Program-made: the position numbers and the translations under genes
Origin: Lineus longissimus
Lineage: Eukaryota > Nemertea > Pilidiophora > Heteronemertea > Lineidae
Assembly: GCF_910592395.1 (NCBI RefSeq)
Contig: NC_088321.1
Coordinates: 12,278,001-12,342,000, forward strand
Direction of reading: 5' to 3'
Length of the DNA stretch: 64,000 bases
Notes under the pieces: model-generated
The model's input: the letters and a program-made list of their open reading frames with translations, nothing else
Databases searched by the model: none
Told to the model about the DNA's origin: nothing
In this document: positions 10,531 to 22,500 of the stretch, piece by piece
How positions within the stretch are numbered: the first letter of the stretch is position 1
Layout: each line of letters opens with the position of its first letter

Positions 10531-13500
10531 ATGTGCAACGTGCTAACCTTTGTATTTCTCCTTCAATCCATCGCCTGTGGAAGAACGGGAGACACATGTA
10601 TCAACCACAGAAGTGAGTTGTTTGGAATTATTCAGGCCCCCATCAGTAAATTCTATTCGGCTCAGTCATTCCAGGCCGCACAAATTAGGTGATGATATCA
10701 TTCTAAATCCTATATCGAATAGTAAGATGATTTCAAATGCATAAAACAATTATACTATTGTCAATTTAACAAAAATGCTTGCCTGTCTTAAAATCATTTC
10801 AGAGGTTGGTGCAAAGCGTTTCACAAGTAGGTGCCCACTGCCAAATGATTGCGTCATTGGCGGGTGGTTGCCGGTCTAAAAATTCGCATTGGACACATCA
10901 CCTCTTTCAAGAAAAATGACAGTAGTTGATTATAATTCATTGGAAAGCACAACAATCTACTTTTCACACTCACATGTTGGAAATACACTACTTCAACTGT
11001 CAAAACAATCTTAAACGCCTAAAAAGTCTTCCATTCAATTAAAAAGTGTCAACATGTGCATTCTTACTCAAAACCGTGGCAACATACACACAGTATTTTT
11101 AAATGATACCAATGATAGCAGTTGAGATCGCATTGGTGCTAATTTCTACGAAAGCCCAGCAGGCTCATCTGAAATTCGAAATTCAAAATCCGAAATTTGA
11201 GATACAATATTAACCAATCAGAGGAAGACTTACAAAATTTCGAAACCAATTAGATGTCGTGTAACAGTCTGTTCGGTGAGTGCAAATGGCCGCAATCGGC
11301 ACTGCGTTCATATGCATCAAATCATCGTTACAAGCTAAATCAGCTCGACCTGCTGATGTCAGATGATTATTTTACATTTACCATGATACATTCTTGACGC
11401 TATGATGAGTAGAATATAGGTCAAATATATTGCCTTCTTTTAAAATGATATTCCTGCTATTCTGACTAGCTCAAAGAATCGTACCCAAGTAGGGGCTAAA
11501 ATTATAGTTGCAATTTAATGCAAAAGCTTCACTTTATTGAACCACCAGTGGTCTCTTAAGGCCTATCGAAAGGGCTCAACTACAAGTGGCATTGAAATGG
11601 GATGATAAGTTCAATAATGATATAGAAAATAAATTGAATAAAAAGCAGCATAGCATCAGTATCCGAGATGTGGACTGATAATACTTCCACTTTGAAAAAT
11701 TAGAAAAATGTAAGCAATGTGGAGTTTGATTCATTTTTTGGGTGAAAAATGCCACATTTGTTGGAAGAAACCAACAGGCACGAGCACACATGGTACATAG
11801 GAATGAATTTGACATTCATAAAATTTCAATATCAGCGCACCTGATGCTATGAATTTAACGTGAAAAGAAAGAGTGAAACACAACATGTTCAGATTGGGAA
11901 CATTTTCCATTGAAGCCAAAGTGGTCGCCATCTTTGGTTGTTGTCACTCATGGCCATGTGTACATTATGTTTTTTCTGTGTTGAAATCATGGCGTAGTAA
12001 TACAAAGTTTCACTAAAAGTTTATTTCGTTAAATTCACGGGAATTCGAAGTCTAAAAATGCACCAGGCGTGTAGATATCAGTATTTATAATTTTTTAAGT
12101 ACATTGTATCATGTTTTATAGCTAATTAGCTGCTTCTGATGCACTATCTAAAACTACTTTTGCTCCGCGGAATTGTACTTCCGTTTCCGACGAAGGTGCT
12201 GTGCGGCTCCATATATCACAGTGAAAAGTTTAAATGTGTAATTTGTATCATTTTTCATGAATGAAAACCACATCAAGGATGGCAAGGTGATGCAGAAGAA
12301 CGAAAAGTACATGTAGACAGTGTGGATCAGTAATCGCGTAAGTTTCATGCATTGTAGGTGCCATAATAGTCTTCCATCTTGGCCTACTGATTTGTTTACA
12401 ATGTGCATGCATGCACACCATAGACACCATGTACACATGGCCATGAGTGACAACAACCAAAGATGGCGACCACTTTGGCTTCAATGGAAAATGTTCCCAA
12501 TCTGAACATGTTGTGTTTCACTCTTTCTTTTCACGTTAAATTCATAGCATCAGGTGCGCTGATATTGAAATTTTATGAATGTCAAATTCATTCCTATGTA
12601 CCATGTGTGCTCGTGCCTGTTGGTTTCTTCCAACAAATGTGGCATTTTTCACCCAAAAAATGAATCAAACTCCACATTGCTTACATTTTTCTAATTTTTC
12701 AAAGTGGAAGTATTATCAGTCCACATCTCGGATACTGATGCTATGCTGCTTTTTATTCAATTTATTTTCTATATCATTATTGAACTTATCATCCCATTTC
12801 AATGCCACTTGTAGTTGAGCCCTTTCGATAGGCCTTAACTCACTTGAAATTTATCCATTCTCCTAACAGCAATGTACTGAATGTCACAGTTAATATGATA
12901 GTCTAAACGTTTCCCAGCGATTAGGGATTTTGAAATATGGATTTCGGATTGGAGAATTTTTGACTTCGGATTTCGATTTTCAGATGGACCTCTGGACTTT
13001 CGTAAATTTTAGGAAATCAAGTTGAAGCTTAAAATTGACAAAGGCAATTTAAAATGGAACAATGTTGTGTTCCTTTGGATTTCAGACACCAGTGTGTTCT
13101 TTCTTGATGGAAGTGACAGGAATATAAGGTAACTGCGTCTGTGGATTCTCCATTATTAATAAACTTTGGAAGCAAACCACTTCATCTTTGTTTCATTTTG
13201 GTCCCGCATCCAATATTGAAACACTGCTCAACAGGGAAGCTAGCTTCCTGTCTTCCGCAATACGAAACTACACAGCCATAGAAGACCTACAGTTTGCTTC
13301 TTTTCATCGCCATTTCCCGTCTGCAGTTCCAAGCCATCAAAATCAATCGGGTATTAATCGGTCGCTCCACTCTACTTGAGGCTGTTTATGTTTATACATT
13401 GGCTGTGGCTCCGTGTAAAGACTTTGTCATTTATGGCATCGGAATTTCTCCATAGAAGTTAACGAATGTGTCTTTAAGTGTCAGTCCATGATACCACCAT

Positions 13501-16500
13501 GCAGGATCATGCAAATTGTGGCAAGGTGGGGGGTCAACAGAACTAGTTGTAATTTCTACCACAGACCTGTCCTAGGGTACTATGAAGGCTGGTGGATTGG
13601 TTTCGAAAATAACCCCACAGTTTTGGGGTACGGCTGTTAACCATTTCCTACTCATTTTCCTTTTAAAAAAACATGCATTATCCCTCAAAATAGGCTAAGT
13701 CTTTTGTCAATTTTCGTGCATCAAACAGAATTATCACTAAACACCGCCTATTGAAATTAAAAGTACATGATCTGAGCTACCTTTTCATGCCTTTTGTTTT
13801 GCCCCAGGTACATTTTAATGACAGGTACAGTACGTCCCAAAAACAATGCAATCTCAAATTTCAGTAAAAAGGCAATTTTAACTCTTCTTTAGCTCCAACA
13901 CTGCAGTTTTTTAGGTGATGCCACTTCCAGGTAAGGAAGTCAGAATGCTGTTTTTTAATTTGCAAAAGAAAAAAATCCGGCCGCCCTTACGGTTTTCCGG
14001 TGAGGGGGTCGAGTCGCGCCCTTCTCACTGGTGCCCATTTTTTGCCCATTCCCTCAGATAACTGACGAAATACACATGCTTTCCAAATAAAATTACATTT
14101 TTAGATGTTAGTGAACCCCCCTCTCCCTTGCCCCTCCCACACACTCCCTCAAACAACCTAGAGGCCTTTATTACCCCTGTGGAGGCTTAGCGGTCTAGGC
14201 GGAAACGAACACCAGCAACGACAACAACAACAACAGTTACAGTTACAATGCATTGTGTACATGCACGTGTACATTGTGTGATAGTCTATTGAAAATGGAA
14301 CCTGAAAAATCACAGTTGAAATGTGGATTTGCTGTCATATCCAAGGATATCGAGTGTGGTACTGACGCTTCATACCCCAATGGCCAATGACAAGAGTCTG
14401 ATCCCCTTGAAACAATGTAAGAAGGACGTGCACTCCCATTTGATGCGTTGGATGTCCTCCAGGAAAGCCAGTCAAGTCAAAAGTGAATGGGAGCTCATAG
14501 CACTTCGTGCTGGCGTGTTTGATATGAGTTCTCCAGTTCTGGACACCACAATATGCCCGAACCACCGATACAAGTTGAGTTTATCATGGAATCAGCAAAG
14601 GAGATGCCAGCACCCACTTCATCAACCCTCTAAAACAAGTCGGAAGCCCAGAAAAGATGGTGGTTCAGTTCATCGAGTGATGTCTCGGGAAATAGACATC
14701 AAGTGGGGAGTTTTTGTCCCAGTTGGCTCAGGTAAGGGATCAGTCTCAAAATCACTGAAGTAGAAAAGAAGCAGTAGGCCTGTAATGATACCCACTCTGA
14801 CTAAACCTAACTTTGGTGCAAAACCAATTGAGTGATAACGATTTACCACTTCACTTGTGTTCTTCCTAGAAAGTTGATTGGAGCCTTGGCTTGATGATCA
14901 GGAAGTCCCAGTTATGATTCCCTGCCAGTGCCACTGGAGGTGATGCTTCACTGCCGTACAAAATCAGCATGGCCGGTCGCATTATCAAAACAAGTCTATC
15001 ATCATCATCATGTCCTCACACTATTATATTGCACATCATATTATCATTACCCCCATAATCTGGTGCCTTTTCAGCTCTGTGTAAAGGATGTGAGGCTAAA
15101 CATCGAGTATCTGTGGCAAATGTAGAACCAGAAGTAGAACCAGCACCCATGGATACAGAGGTGAGTTGAATGAAAAAAAGGGGAGAAGATTCGGGGCAAG
15201 CCAAAGTGAATATTGGTTAATTCTGCCTGCAGCGACTGACTTACATGTAAGAAGGTCACTGATGAGAGAGGAGGGACTAAGCTGAAAACTTTGATGCCAT
15301 TCTGGCTCCCATCTCCTTGGCAATGAGGGATTCTAAGCCAAACCTGATTCTCCATCAATATCTTTTTTCAGTCCGCTGTTGCCTCTTCCTCTGTTCAACC
15401 AGCCGACGCCTTAGAAAACCCAGCAGACGGGACAGAAGGGCAAATTTGATGGGTAATGTTGTTGCAACAGTATCATAAAGGACTGCTGGTCAAGCACTCT
15501 TGAGCTGGGAGAGAGAAATGATAAGAGGGTGGAGACAGATTTTCTGAAATGTTGGTCTTTGTGTCGTGACTGGGCAGAATTAGCCCAGTGAAAGTTGTCA
15601 GCTACACATCAAGAATTCTTGATTTAGAATGAAAGGGTACGACTTTATTGGATGTACATTAATCAGGCTTGACCTGAGACTTTCCACGCCATTGATTGCA
15701 AATGCATTGTTCGCATTCTACAATACATCTCTCTTTTTCTAAAAAAAATACATGGTGAATTTCCTAAAACTGTTACATGCTGTGTTTTTGTCTCCCTTGA
15801 CTAACATAACCTGCAATATGAAGGACATCCAGATTTGATGTTCTAGTATATCTAGCGGATGGTTCATCAGGTAAAATGCGGGGCTTGGTTAAAAAATGAT
15901 TTTATAGCGATATCTTGGGATAAATTTGAACTTTGGCTTTCAGTAAACAATTGTAAATGCCAAGATAGATTTTTAATGTCAGTATACTTAGTAGCGCTAA
16001 ATGTCAGTTTTGAACAACCAAGCCTGCTACTGGAAAGTGGGACTCTCTCCTGATAATATCCTGCACTTGGGCCTGACATGCAGTACCGTAAATGAGGTGT
16101 TACTAGTATTGGTCCCTCCCTAGTAGTGGTTAGTAGTGGTTTGGCTATTGTCTGCAAAATAGCCTTTTTTCTATGTATCATTATATTAGCTTGTAAATAA
16201 ATCACCCATTTGTAAAAAAAGGTGTCCCTGCTTCTTAGGTGGCAGCACTGTCCTCTGCAGACAGGTACAAGTGTAGCATGGGGAAAGTTGTGATCTCTCC
16301 TAAGGGACTGGACAGTACCGTAACTCAGTTCATGAAAAACTTCTCCATTCCAGTACATGTATATGTACAATTTAGCCAATGCTAGAGCAACTCCAGGAGA
16401 ACATTTCACCGCCAACCAAGGAGCTAAAAACTTCCAATAGCAGTACTCTGACGGTGCAGCCAACTGCAGGGTTGTCCTCATCAAACAGTAGGAACTGCAC

Positions 16501-19500
16501 CTTTGGTCAATTGGCTCCTTAGCAATGGAAGGTGTTACTAGTATGTGAAATGAGCACTTCTGCAAGGTTCTTAGGAACAGGATGATCCCTGCATGGGTTG
16601 ATAAAGATGTATTAGTAGGTCATACCACATGCCCTTCAGGTGCCTTAGCCATGGGGGGGGGGGGGGGGGGTCCAACCCTTACAACATGCTCTGGCAGCAT
16701 GACACAGGCTAATGAATGGGTCAACATTAGCATCCTCACCAACAGGGGGGTTTCTTTAGGTTTTCGGACTGTAAGAAGGCCTACATGTAGCTTATTCAAT
16801 TACGTTGCCATCAGGTAGGCCAAGGCCGAAATGTTATTTGAAATTCAAATCAGCATTTCAGGACCTATGGGGCCCAATTCCCCAAAAGGCTTTCATCAAG
16901 GGCAAATTTGTAGTGATGAGCTTGTTCTTTTTTGGGGGGAAAAATGCAAGTGGAGTTATTTACCGGTAGGCCTACTTAAAATAGGTTAGTAGGCCTAGGC
17001 ATGGGGGGGGGGGGGGTGATCATGGTGGTTGACAGTAACTACTAATCCTCATGGCCAGCACCAAGCATAAATTATGTGTTCATTATGCATTTATTTTATA
17101 ATTCATCAAGTGTACACAAGGTGGCAGCACTAGCCAATGAGTGTCATTTTGGTGGAAAATAGCACTTTTTCCTTGGTTTATCCTGGGAAAACAGTAAAAG
17201 CGGCCGGAAATTTTATTTCTGATTTTGAAAGTAGGTATCATTACCTTTATCATGTGCAAGCCACAGCATTCAAAGACCTGCAGTGTTGGAGATATGAGCG
17301 TCGATAGAGAGCTCTTCCTAAGCACTGCCCCTAGGTATGCATAATTACTAGGCCTAGCACGACCAAAGTATGAAGTGTTACTCAATGACCTGTTGCAGAA
17401 TGGAAGATCTCATCAAATACTTCCATCATACAAAGGGGGAAAATCCAGCTATTTTTTTAGTCTCTGCAGGAGTGCCCAACATTGACCAAAAAAATACACA
17501 AAAAATAGGGGGAAAAAAGCTAAAACAAGCCCCCTAACTAGGCCTGCCCCTAACTCGGTTGCTAGTGATTTTTGAGAGTCATCAATTGCTGTGTAATGAT
17601 GTCTTAGTGGAAGGATCTTGCATACCTAATCTCGTTAAAAACGGTTGACCCCCACCTTGCCACCCTCTGCATGGTGGTATCATGGACTGACACTTAAATG
17701 CTAAACTTTTCAAGACATTTTAACTCTACGATTTCAAAATCCTCCAGTGTGAAATACGGTGCAAATTACGCCAAGTCAACTTTCTTTGGTGAGGTTCTCT
17801 CATTTAATGGATGTGATCATGAGGTTAAGCTGAACATTGATCTTCAGGAGAACGATGTCGTTTCGTTTGCTCTCTACTTTCGGCAGCGTCACCATAACAG
17901 ACGAAGGGAATCTATAATTTGGATTTCTGGAAGACACTTTGACGTTTACGTTAGTAGCTATCATGGTATACAAGTAGTGTGTAATAACCGACATAAGAAT
18001 TCGGCGCAAAGAACTAAAACTGGAAAGGCACTCAAGGCGCGTGTTTGGTATTTTCTTGTTGTAACGGTGGACATAGTAAGAAATGTCCATACGATTTACC
18101 TCGACGGAGTAAAACTGAATGCTAGGACGCAACTTAAATCTGTCGAATTCAGTTCAGGTCGCTTTCATTTTCTTGGTCGTCGTTTGCCCATCCCAGGACG
18201 ACATTGCACTTCACATTATTTTATCGGTGCTATGTCCAACCTGAGGATTTTTCCATGTCTGTTGAACCAACGGGAGGTTCCAAGTATTTATGAGAGCGGT
18301 AAGTTAGAAGCTTTTCCAACCATGAATAATCCATGGAAAAGGCTTAAGTCCATAGAGTCGTCAACGTCTTCGGCGCTGGAGCTCAAACACGTTTGTACAA
18401 AACAAATTAAGTCAGTTAAAGTCCGTGGTATTAACTTTAGCTCGGCGTAAATATGGTTAAGATCGCTAAGCTTAACTGAAGCAGATTAAGAGTGAGTGCC
18501 TTCGTTTTCACCTATTTGAACTATCACACCCGGATTCTGTTTTCATTGATCAGTTGTCTAAGACATGTTTAACCAACTTTAACATGGCGTCAACTCCTCC
18601 AACACGTTTAATGCAAACGTAAAGTGAACGTGTTGGTTACTTCTGTTGGAAAACCACAGGCATGCCAGGCCCTAATAGATCATTTCGAAACCCAACAGTA
18701 ATGTTAGTGTTCAGCTTTGTCCTTTAGTCCTCAGCATTGTAAATACTAGTATAGGATACATTGGACAGGCCGTATTTTGTTACTGGATATTTCCAATCCA
18801 TTCTTGGCACAACGCACAACAATAACCAGTATATAGAATTCACACTTATACAAGAAATGAAGATTTTCTGGCCGAAAATGACGAAAATCAATTTATTCCG
18901 CCAATGTACACAAATGCATACTTACGAAATATAATTCGTTACCATGCTAACAACTTATGAACGTTGAAACTGATCCCAACCTGATCCCATTGTCATTACA
19001 GTTAAATATGAGAGTAAGTATGGCACGCATTCTCAAAAACTATTTTAAAGGGATTTTATCCAAACATTCTGACTGCGAATGTTGTCTCTTTAAAACAGAC
19101 TAGTTTGAGACCTACAGTTTTAGTTTGAGGTACTTCAGAGATATAAAAGTTGTTCCTTGCTGTCGAGTATGTCGGTATTGACGTCTCCTCACACACCACT
19201 CGGGTGGAGTGGTCAGTATGTCAGTTTGACATTTTGACATTCATTTTACCTCGATCTACCCTCCCGTTGTTTGTAATAAAAAAATTTAACTTTAAACCCT
19301 TGTCGTATAGAAAACCGACTGATGTTCATAAAGGAAGACGGCGACTCTGACTCCATTGACGAAATATCTTATAACAGAGGGCCTGTCCGATCAAAGATAC
19401 AATGCAGCTTGTACTGTTATGACAAGAACACACGCAATGAGACCTGTAAAGCCTTTAGCTTTAATATCAACACAAACTTTTGTGAAATTTTACATAATAT

Positions 19501-19504
19501 GTAA
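10531..19504 (+). CDS. Gene 2: secreted LamG-PAN protein, beta 5' type, intron-expanded
   Basis: Exons are 10531-10612, 13086-13128, 17748-18298 and 19311-19504 (289 aa). Exon 1 reads MCNVLTFVFLLQSIAC, the beta signal peptide, and ends AGA A rather than AGA G. The junction codon is therefore Asn, and NTS creates a sequon while the gene 1 NGT is DGS here. The LamG exon resembles genes 1 and 6 (TSHYFIGAMSN) and the last exon ends NFCEILHNM as in gene 1, so this copy has beta 5' exons and gene-1-like 3' exons. Intron 1 carries a 1.28 kb TTAA element and intron 2 a 4.2 kb TTAA element; without these the gene would be about the size of gene 1. All exons are open and splice sites look intact. Whether the 4.6 kb second intron is spliced efficiently is unknown. 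Confidence 0.7.
10803..10921 (+). other. Possible cassette exon, gene 2 (119 nt, out of frame)
   Basis: The acceptor is ATTTCAG|AGGTTGG and the candidate donor ACA|GTAGTT. In the frame from exon 1 it reads VGAKRFTSRCPLPNDC and stops at TAA. One extra base relative to gene 1 near 10880 also breaks the alternative frame. Confidence 0.28.
11560..12834. mobile_element. TTAA-flanked inverted-repeat element (1275 bp, 406 bp arms)
   Basis: The element starts GGCCTATCGAAAGGGC and ends in its exact reverse complement, flanked by TTAA on both sides (11556-11559 and 12835-12838). Gene 7 at 60926 shows the uninterrupted CTCTTAACTCA. The arms, 11560-11965 and 12429-12834, mirror each other around 12197 without indels, so the insertion is young. 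The 463 bp loop holds no transposase. The TTAA target is typical of piggyBac-type elements; this is a non-autonomous member or a MITE. It is nested inside the older inverted repeat at 11139-13012. Confidence 0.88.
14323..15449 (+). CDS. Three-exon Cys/His-rich protein fragment inside the TTAA element
   Basis: Exons end at 14731 (GCTCAG|GTAAGG), span 15075-15160 (TTTTCAG|CT to ACAGAG|GTGAGT) and 15372-15449 (TTTTCAG|TCC to a TGA). Phases 1 and 0 agree. The joined product contains ICPNHR, RCQHPLH, REIDIKWGVFVPVGS and LCKGCEAKH, then an acidic Pro/Ser/Ala tail. From memory this Cys-His, Cys-His, VGS, Cys-x2-Cys layout recurs in uncharacterised invertebrate proteins; no function is known to me. 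The true 5' border is unresolved: upstream stops mean the first exon starts at an acceptor near 14340 or at an internal ATG. It may be a fragment of a host gene or an accessory gene of the element. Confidence 0.45.
16653..16670 (+). repeat. Poly-G run (18 G)
   Basis: This is a pure G homopolymer inside the 4.2 kb TTAA element. A second run of 14 G lies at 17003-17016 after the same CAT lead-in. Confidence 0.9.
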
Positions 19505-22500
19505 AAAATAATTTCAGAAAAGCAAGGGATACAACGTTACAACTTTGTTCCATAGAGGAGGATTCGACCTATTGTGTTCAATTTCATTGGATTCTTCGTG
19601 AGAAATATTGAACATCAGGAGAATATTATGTTGATAGCAGCATGCTTGTGCAATTTACAGATCATAGTTACATGATAGCTATTTCGAGATTTCTATTTCG
19701 AGATTAAGAAATGACAAAAGACTTGGACAAAATTTATCGATTGCAACGAAGTTTAACAAACACGTGCAGATATCAAGTTTACGCATTTTGGCGTTGTCCA
19801 AGTCATTTATTGATATTATAGGTTTGTATCTATTAACCTGTGTGTATTTCCGTATTGACATATGAACATGGGTATGTCCAGTGGGCCCTCAAATACACAC
19901 ACTCGTGCACAGCGCAAAATGTTGTACCAGATGTTCTATAAACCAATTAGTGTATAGTTTATTCGGAAGGATGACCTGATTTCTGTGTAAATATAAATAT
20001 GTCTTTGCAAAATCTGATCTCCAGTTCGGTTGTAATTCCATATCCCCCACAACCACAGTGAAGAGCGGTACACCATTAACATGACCGTTATTACCATAAA
20101 CAACATTTCCTGTGGTTTATGTTATGTTGAGGCCTGTTAGATTGATTATGGGCGGAACCCATGCTTAGTAGTGCATGGCCAAACAGTTAGCACAGCATTT
20201 CTGGGCTCACATGGCTTAAAGGAGACAATACAGTATATTCACGCAAATTAACAGGCGACTAGAACGGAAATCGACAAAAATTGAACCATAACTACCATTC
20301 AAATCACAGATTGGTTCTCAGTTTTTAGAGTGCAACTTGATCATCTAGTTGACAATTCAGGTAGAAATAACATTATTTTCCGAAGAAAAAACCGTTCAAT
20401 CGGATTTTCTATTTTTGTTGTGTAGCAAGTCGAATGTCGCTCTGAGCTTGGCAGGTTAAGACGGACTGTGTGTTCCTTTCACTATTGTCTGCCTTTTGTG
20501 AAGTCTGACGACATCAATTTCTTCTATTATCTCCTGGTGTCACCTGGGCTCATCTTATGTGTGACATGCTACTGGTTATGCTAGAACGGGCCACAGATAT
20601 GATGATGTGTATGAAAACAAATTCTTTTTCAGGAATGCATGCTTTACTTCTAATCGCAGAAGGATAGTTCCATTTGACTGACTTTAAGACATAATACACA
20701 TCAAAGAGAATGTTTTTCAACGCTATACAGGCAACGTCAAGCCAATCACAAAGCAATGTATCAAATTAGAATAAACAGCTTAAACCTGATTAAGGGCCTG
20801 TAAAATAAAATACTTAAAAATAGTGATTGGCTTTGACATACACTGACTGCATGCGAAGCTTAGCTCAAATTTATTAGTAATTTTGTCTTAACCAAACTTG
20901 GACTGCAGGAGAGTGTGAGAAGCAAGGATTTAAGGCAGAACATAAGACATTCAAAATAGTGTACATATTGGAAATTGATAGATTTCGAAACTCTTTATCT
21001 TTTTGCTTCCAACTCAATCAATACGAACAATGGTTTCATTGATACGACCATGCATGAATACAGTTAATTAGTTTTGAACTATTTCACTGGGTGTTTTATC
21101 CGTGTTCCAGAAAGCTCTCACTCTCTCGTTGCACTATCCTTTGTTTTATGTTCAAAGTATGAGTAGAGTAGGCCAACATGTCGTGCAGCAACGGCTCGTT
21201 TGCAAGTGTCACATCAACTCTGGTACTGGCCATGGCCACCTTAGCTCTTTCGTCGATACCGTTTTACCGAGGCCGCAACTTCGACCGGCGGCCCTCTTAT
21301 ACCAAGCTTACGATTGCGACAAATGAGTATGTCGTTAATTATGGACACGCTTTCTTTCGCTACATCAGCTCCAAAGAAATGTGTTACCAGCCTCAGGCGT
21401 AATACCGGAAAGTGGCAGCATGTTGGTCTTCGGGAAAAGGATTGGAACTACCTACTTTGGTCACTACTTGAATTATACTATTGATTGCTTTATAAATGAT
21501 CATTATATTCGTCAAGCTCTTTGTTTGTAGAGGCAACTTCTCAACGGCACCATAACGAATGTTCGTACAAGAGATATCCATGTGTTGCAAGCGGTGTCTA
21601 GTTGTGTCTAGTAAAATGATCAGTGAAAATTAGTGTCAACAAGCATTTGTTTTCGTACTTTTAAAAATAGAACATCAAAGCAGGTTGCAGCTGTCTACAA
21701 TGCGAATGTTCATGTCTAAATCAAAGTGGTAATATTAAAAATTGTCACATGTGGCAAGATTTACAATGATGTAAACAAATAGAAAGTGTCTCTTGGGATT
21801 ATTAAGGCTTATATATAACTTCGACACAATGCACGACTACACAATGTATCCGTTATACACATTGTTTAGTGTGTGCAATTGGAGTGCCGGCCTTGATAGT
21901 CGGGCGATAGTTGTATGTGAGGTCACTTATGGACTTTTTTTTCATTCCCATGCTGTTTTAACGATATACATTACGTCACAAAACATTTGCTATCGTTACG
22001 TTTTGAGGATGAAGAGTGTTTTTTCTCCGACTAAGACTAACTGCTGTCCTCTTACGGCAATTGTCTGCATGCCTTTTCAGCTGCAATCAATACCGGACTA
22101 CCAGAAATGTTGTCTATTTTATACCGTATTTTGTATCAAAAAAACGTGTATGACACATTATATTTGAGGTGCAAATGACGTAAATGTCCTCTTCCGACAG
22201 ATAACATGAACATTTTGGATTTTCGTAATAAACAAATTATTTCTTAGGATCATTTTGAACCGGCCTATCCTCCATATCTAACACAATAACTGGATTAAAG
22301 AATCCCTCGCCACAGAACGCAGGCAGCTATGATGAATAGGGATAACTCTGTAAAACATTCATTCGAACTTTTAACGAAGGAGAAATGAGCCCATTGTATT
22401 GGGATTTGTAGTTTATTGTGAGCCGACTCCGATCCAGTGTGATCGGATTAGGCTTTCATTTTGACGATGTGCACCGTACAAAGCAATGTATCAAATTAGA

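Larger units (their letters stand above)
13478..17693. mobile_element. TTAA-flanked 4.2 kb element with captured gene fragment
   Basis: TTAA at 13474-13477 and 17694-17697 flanks GTGTCAGTCCATGATACC and its reverse complement, an inverted repeat of about 27 bp; the sister intron at 27600-27606 has an uninterrupted TTTAAATG. A second inverted pair (GTGGCAAGGTGGGG-GTCAAC type) lies just inside each end. No piggyBac-type transposase was recognised, so mobility probably depended on an enzyme supplied elsewhere. It contains a three-exon coding fragment (14323-15449) and G homopolymers at 16653-16670 and 17003-17016. Confidence 0.82.

Noticed and set aside
11576-12818. Identical 79- and 66-codon frames on opposite strands
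   Set aside because: They are the two arms of the inverted repeat read on both strands, not genes.
15867-16565. 232-codon minus-strand frame in the 4.2 kb TTAA element
   Set aside because: Composition looks random, no motif was recognised, and it opposes the spliced exons. Probably chance.
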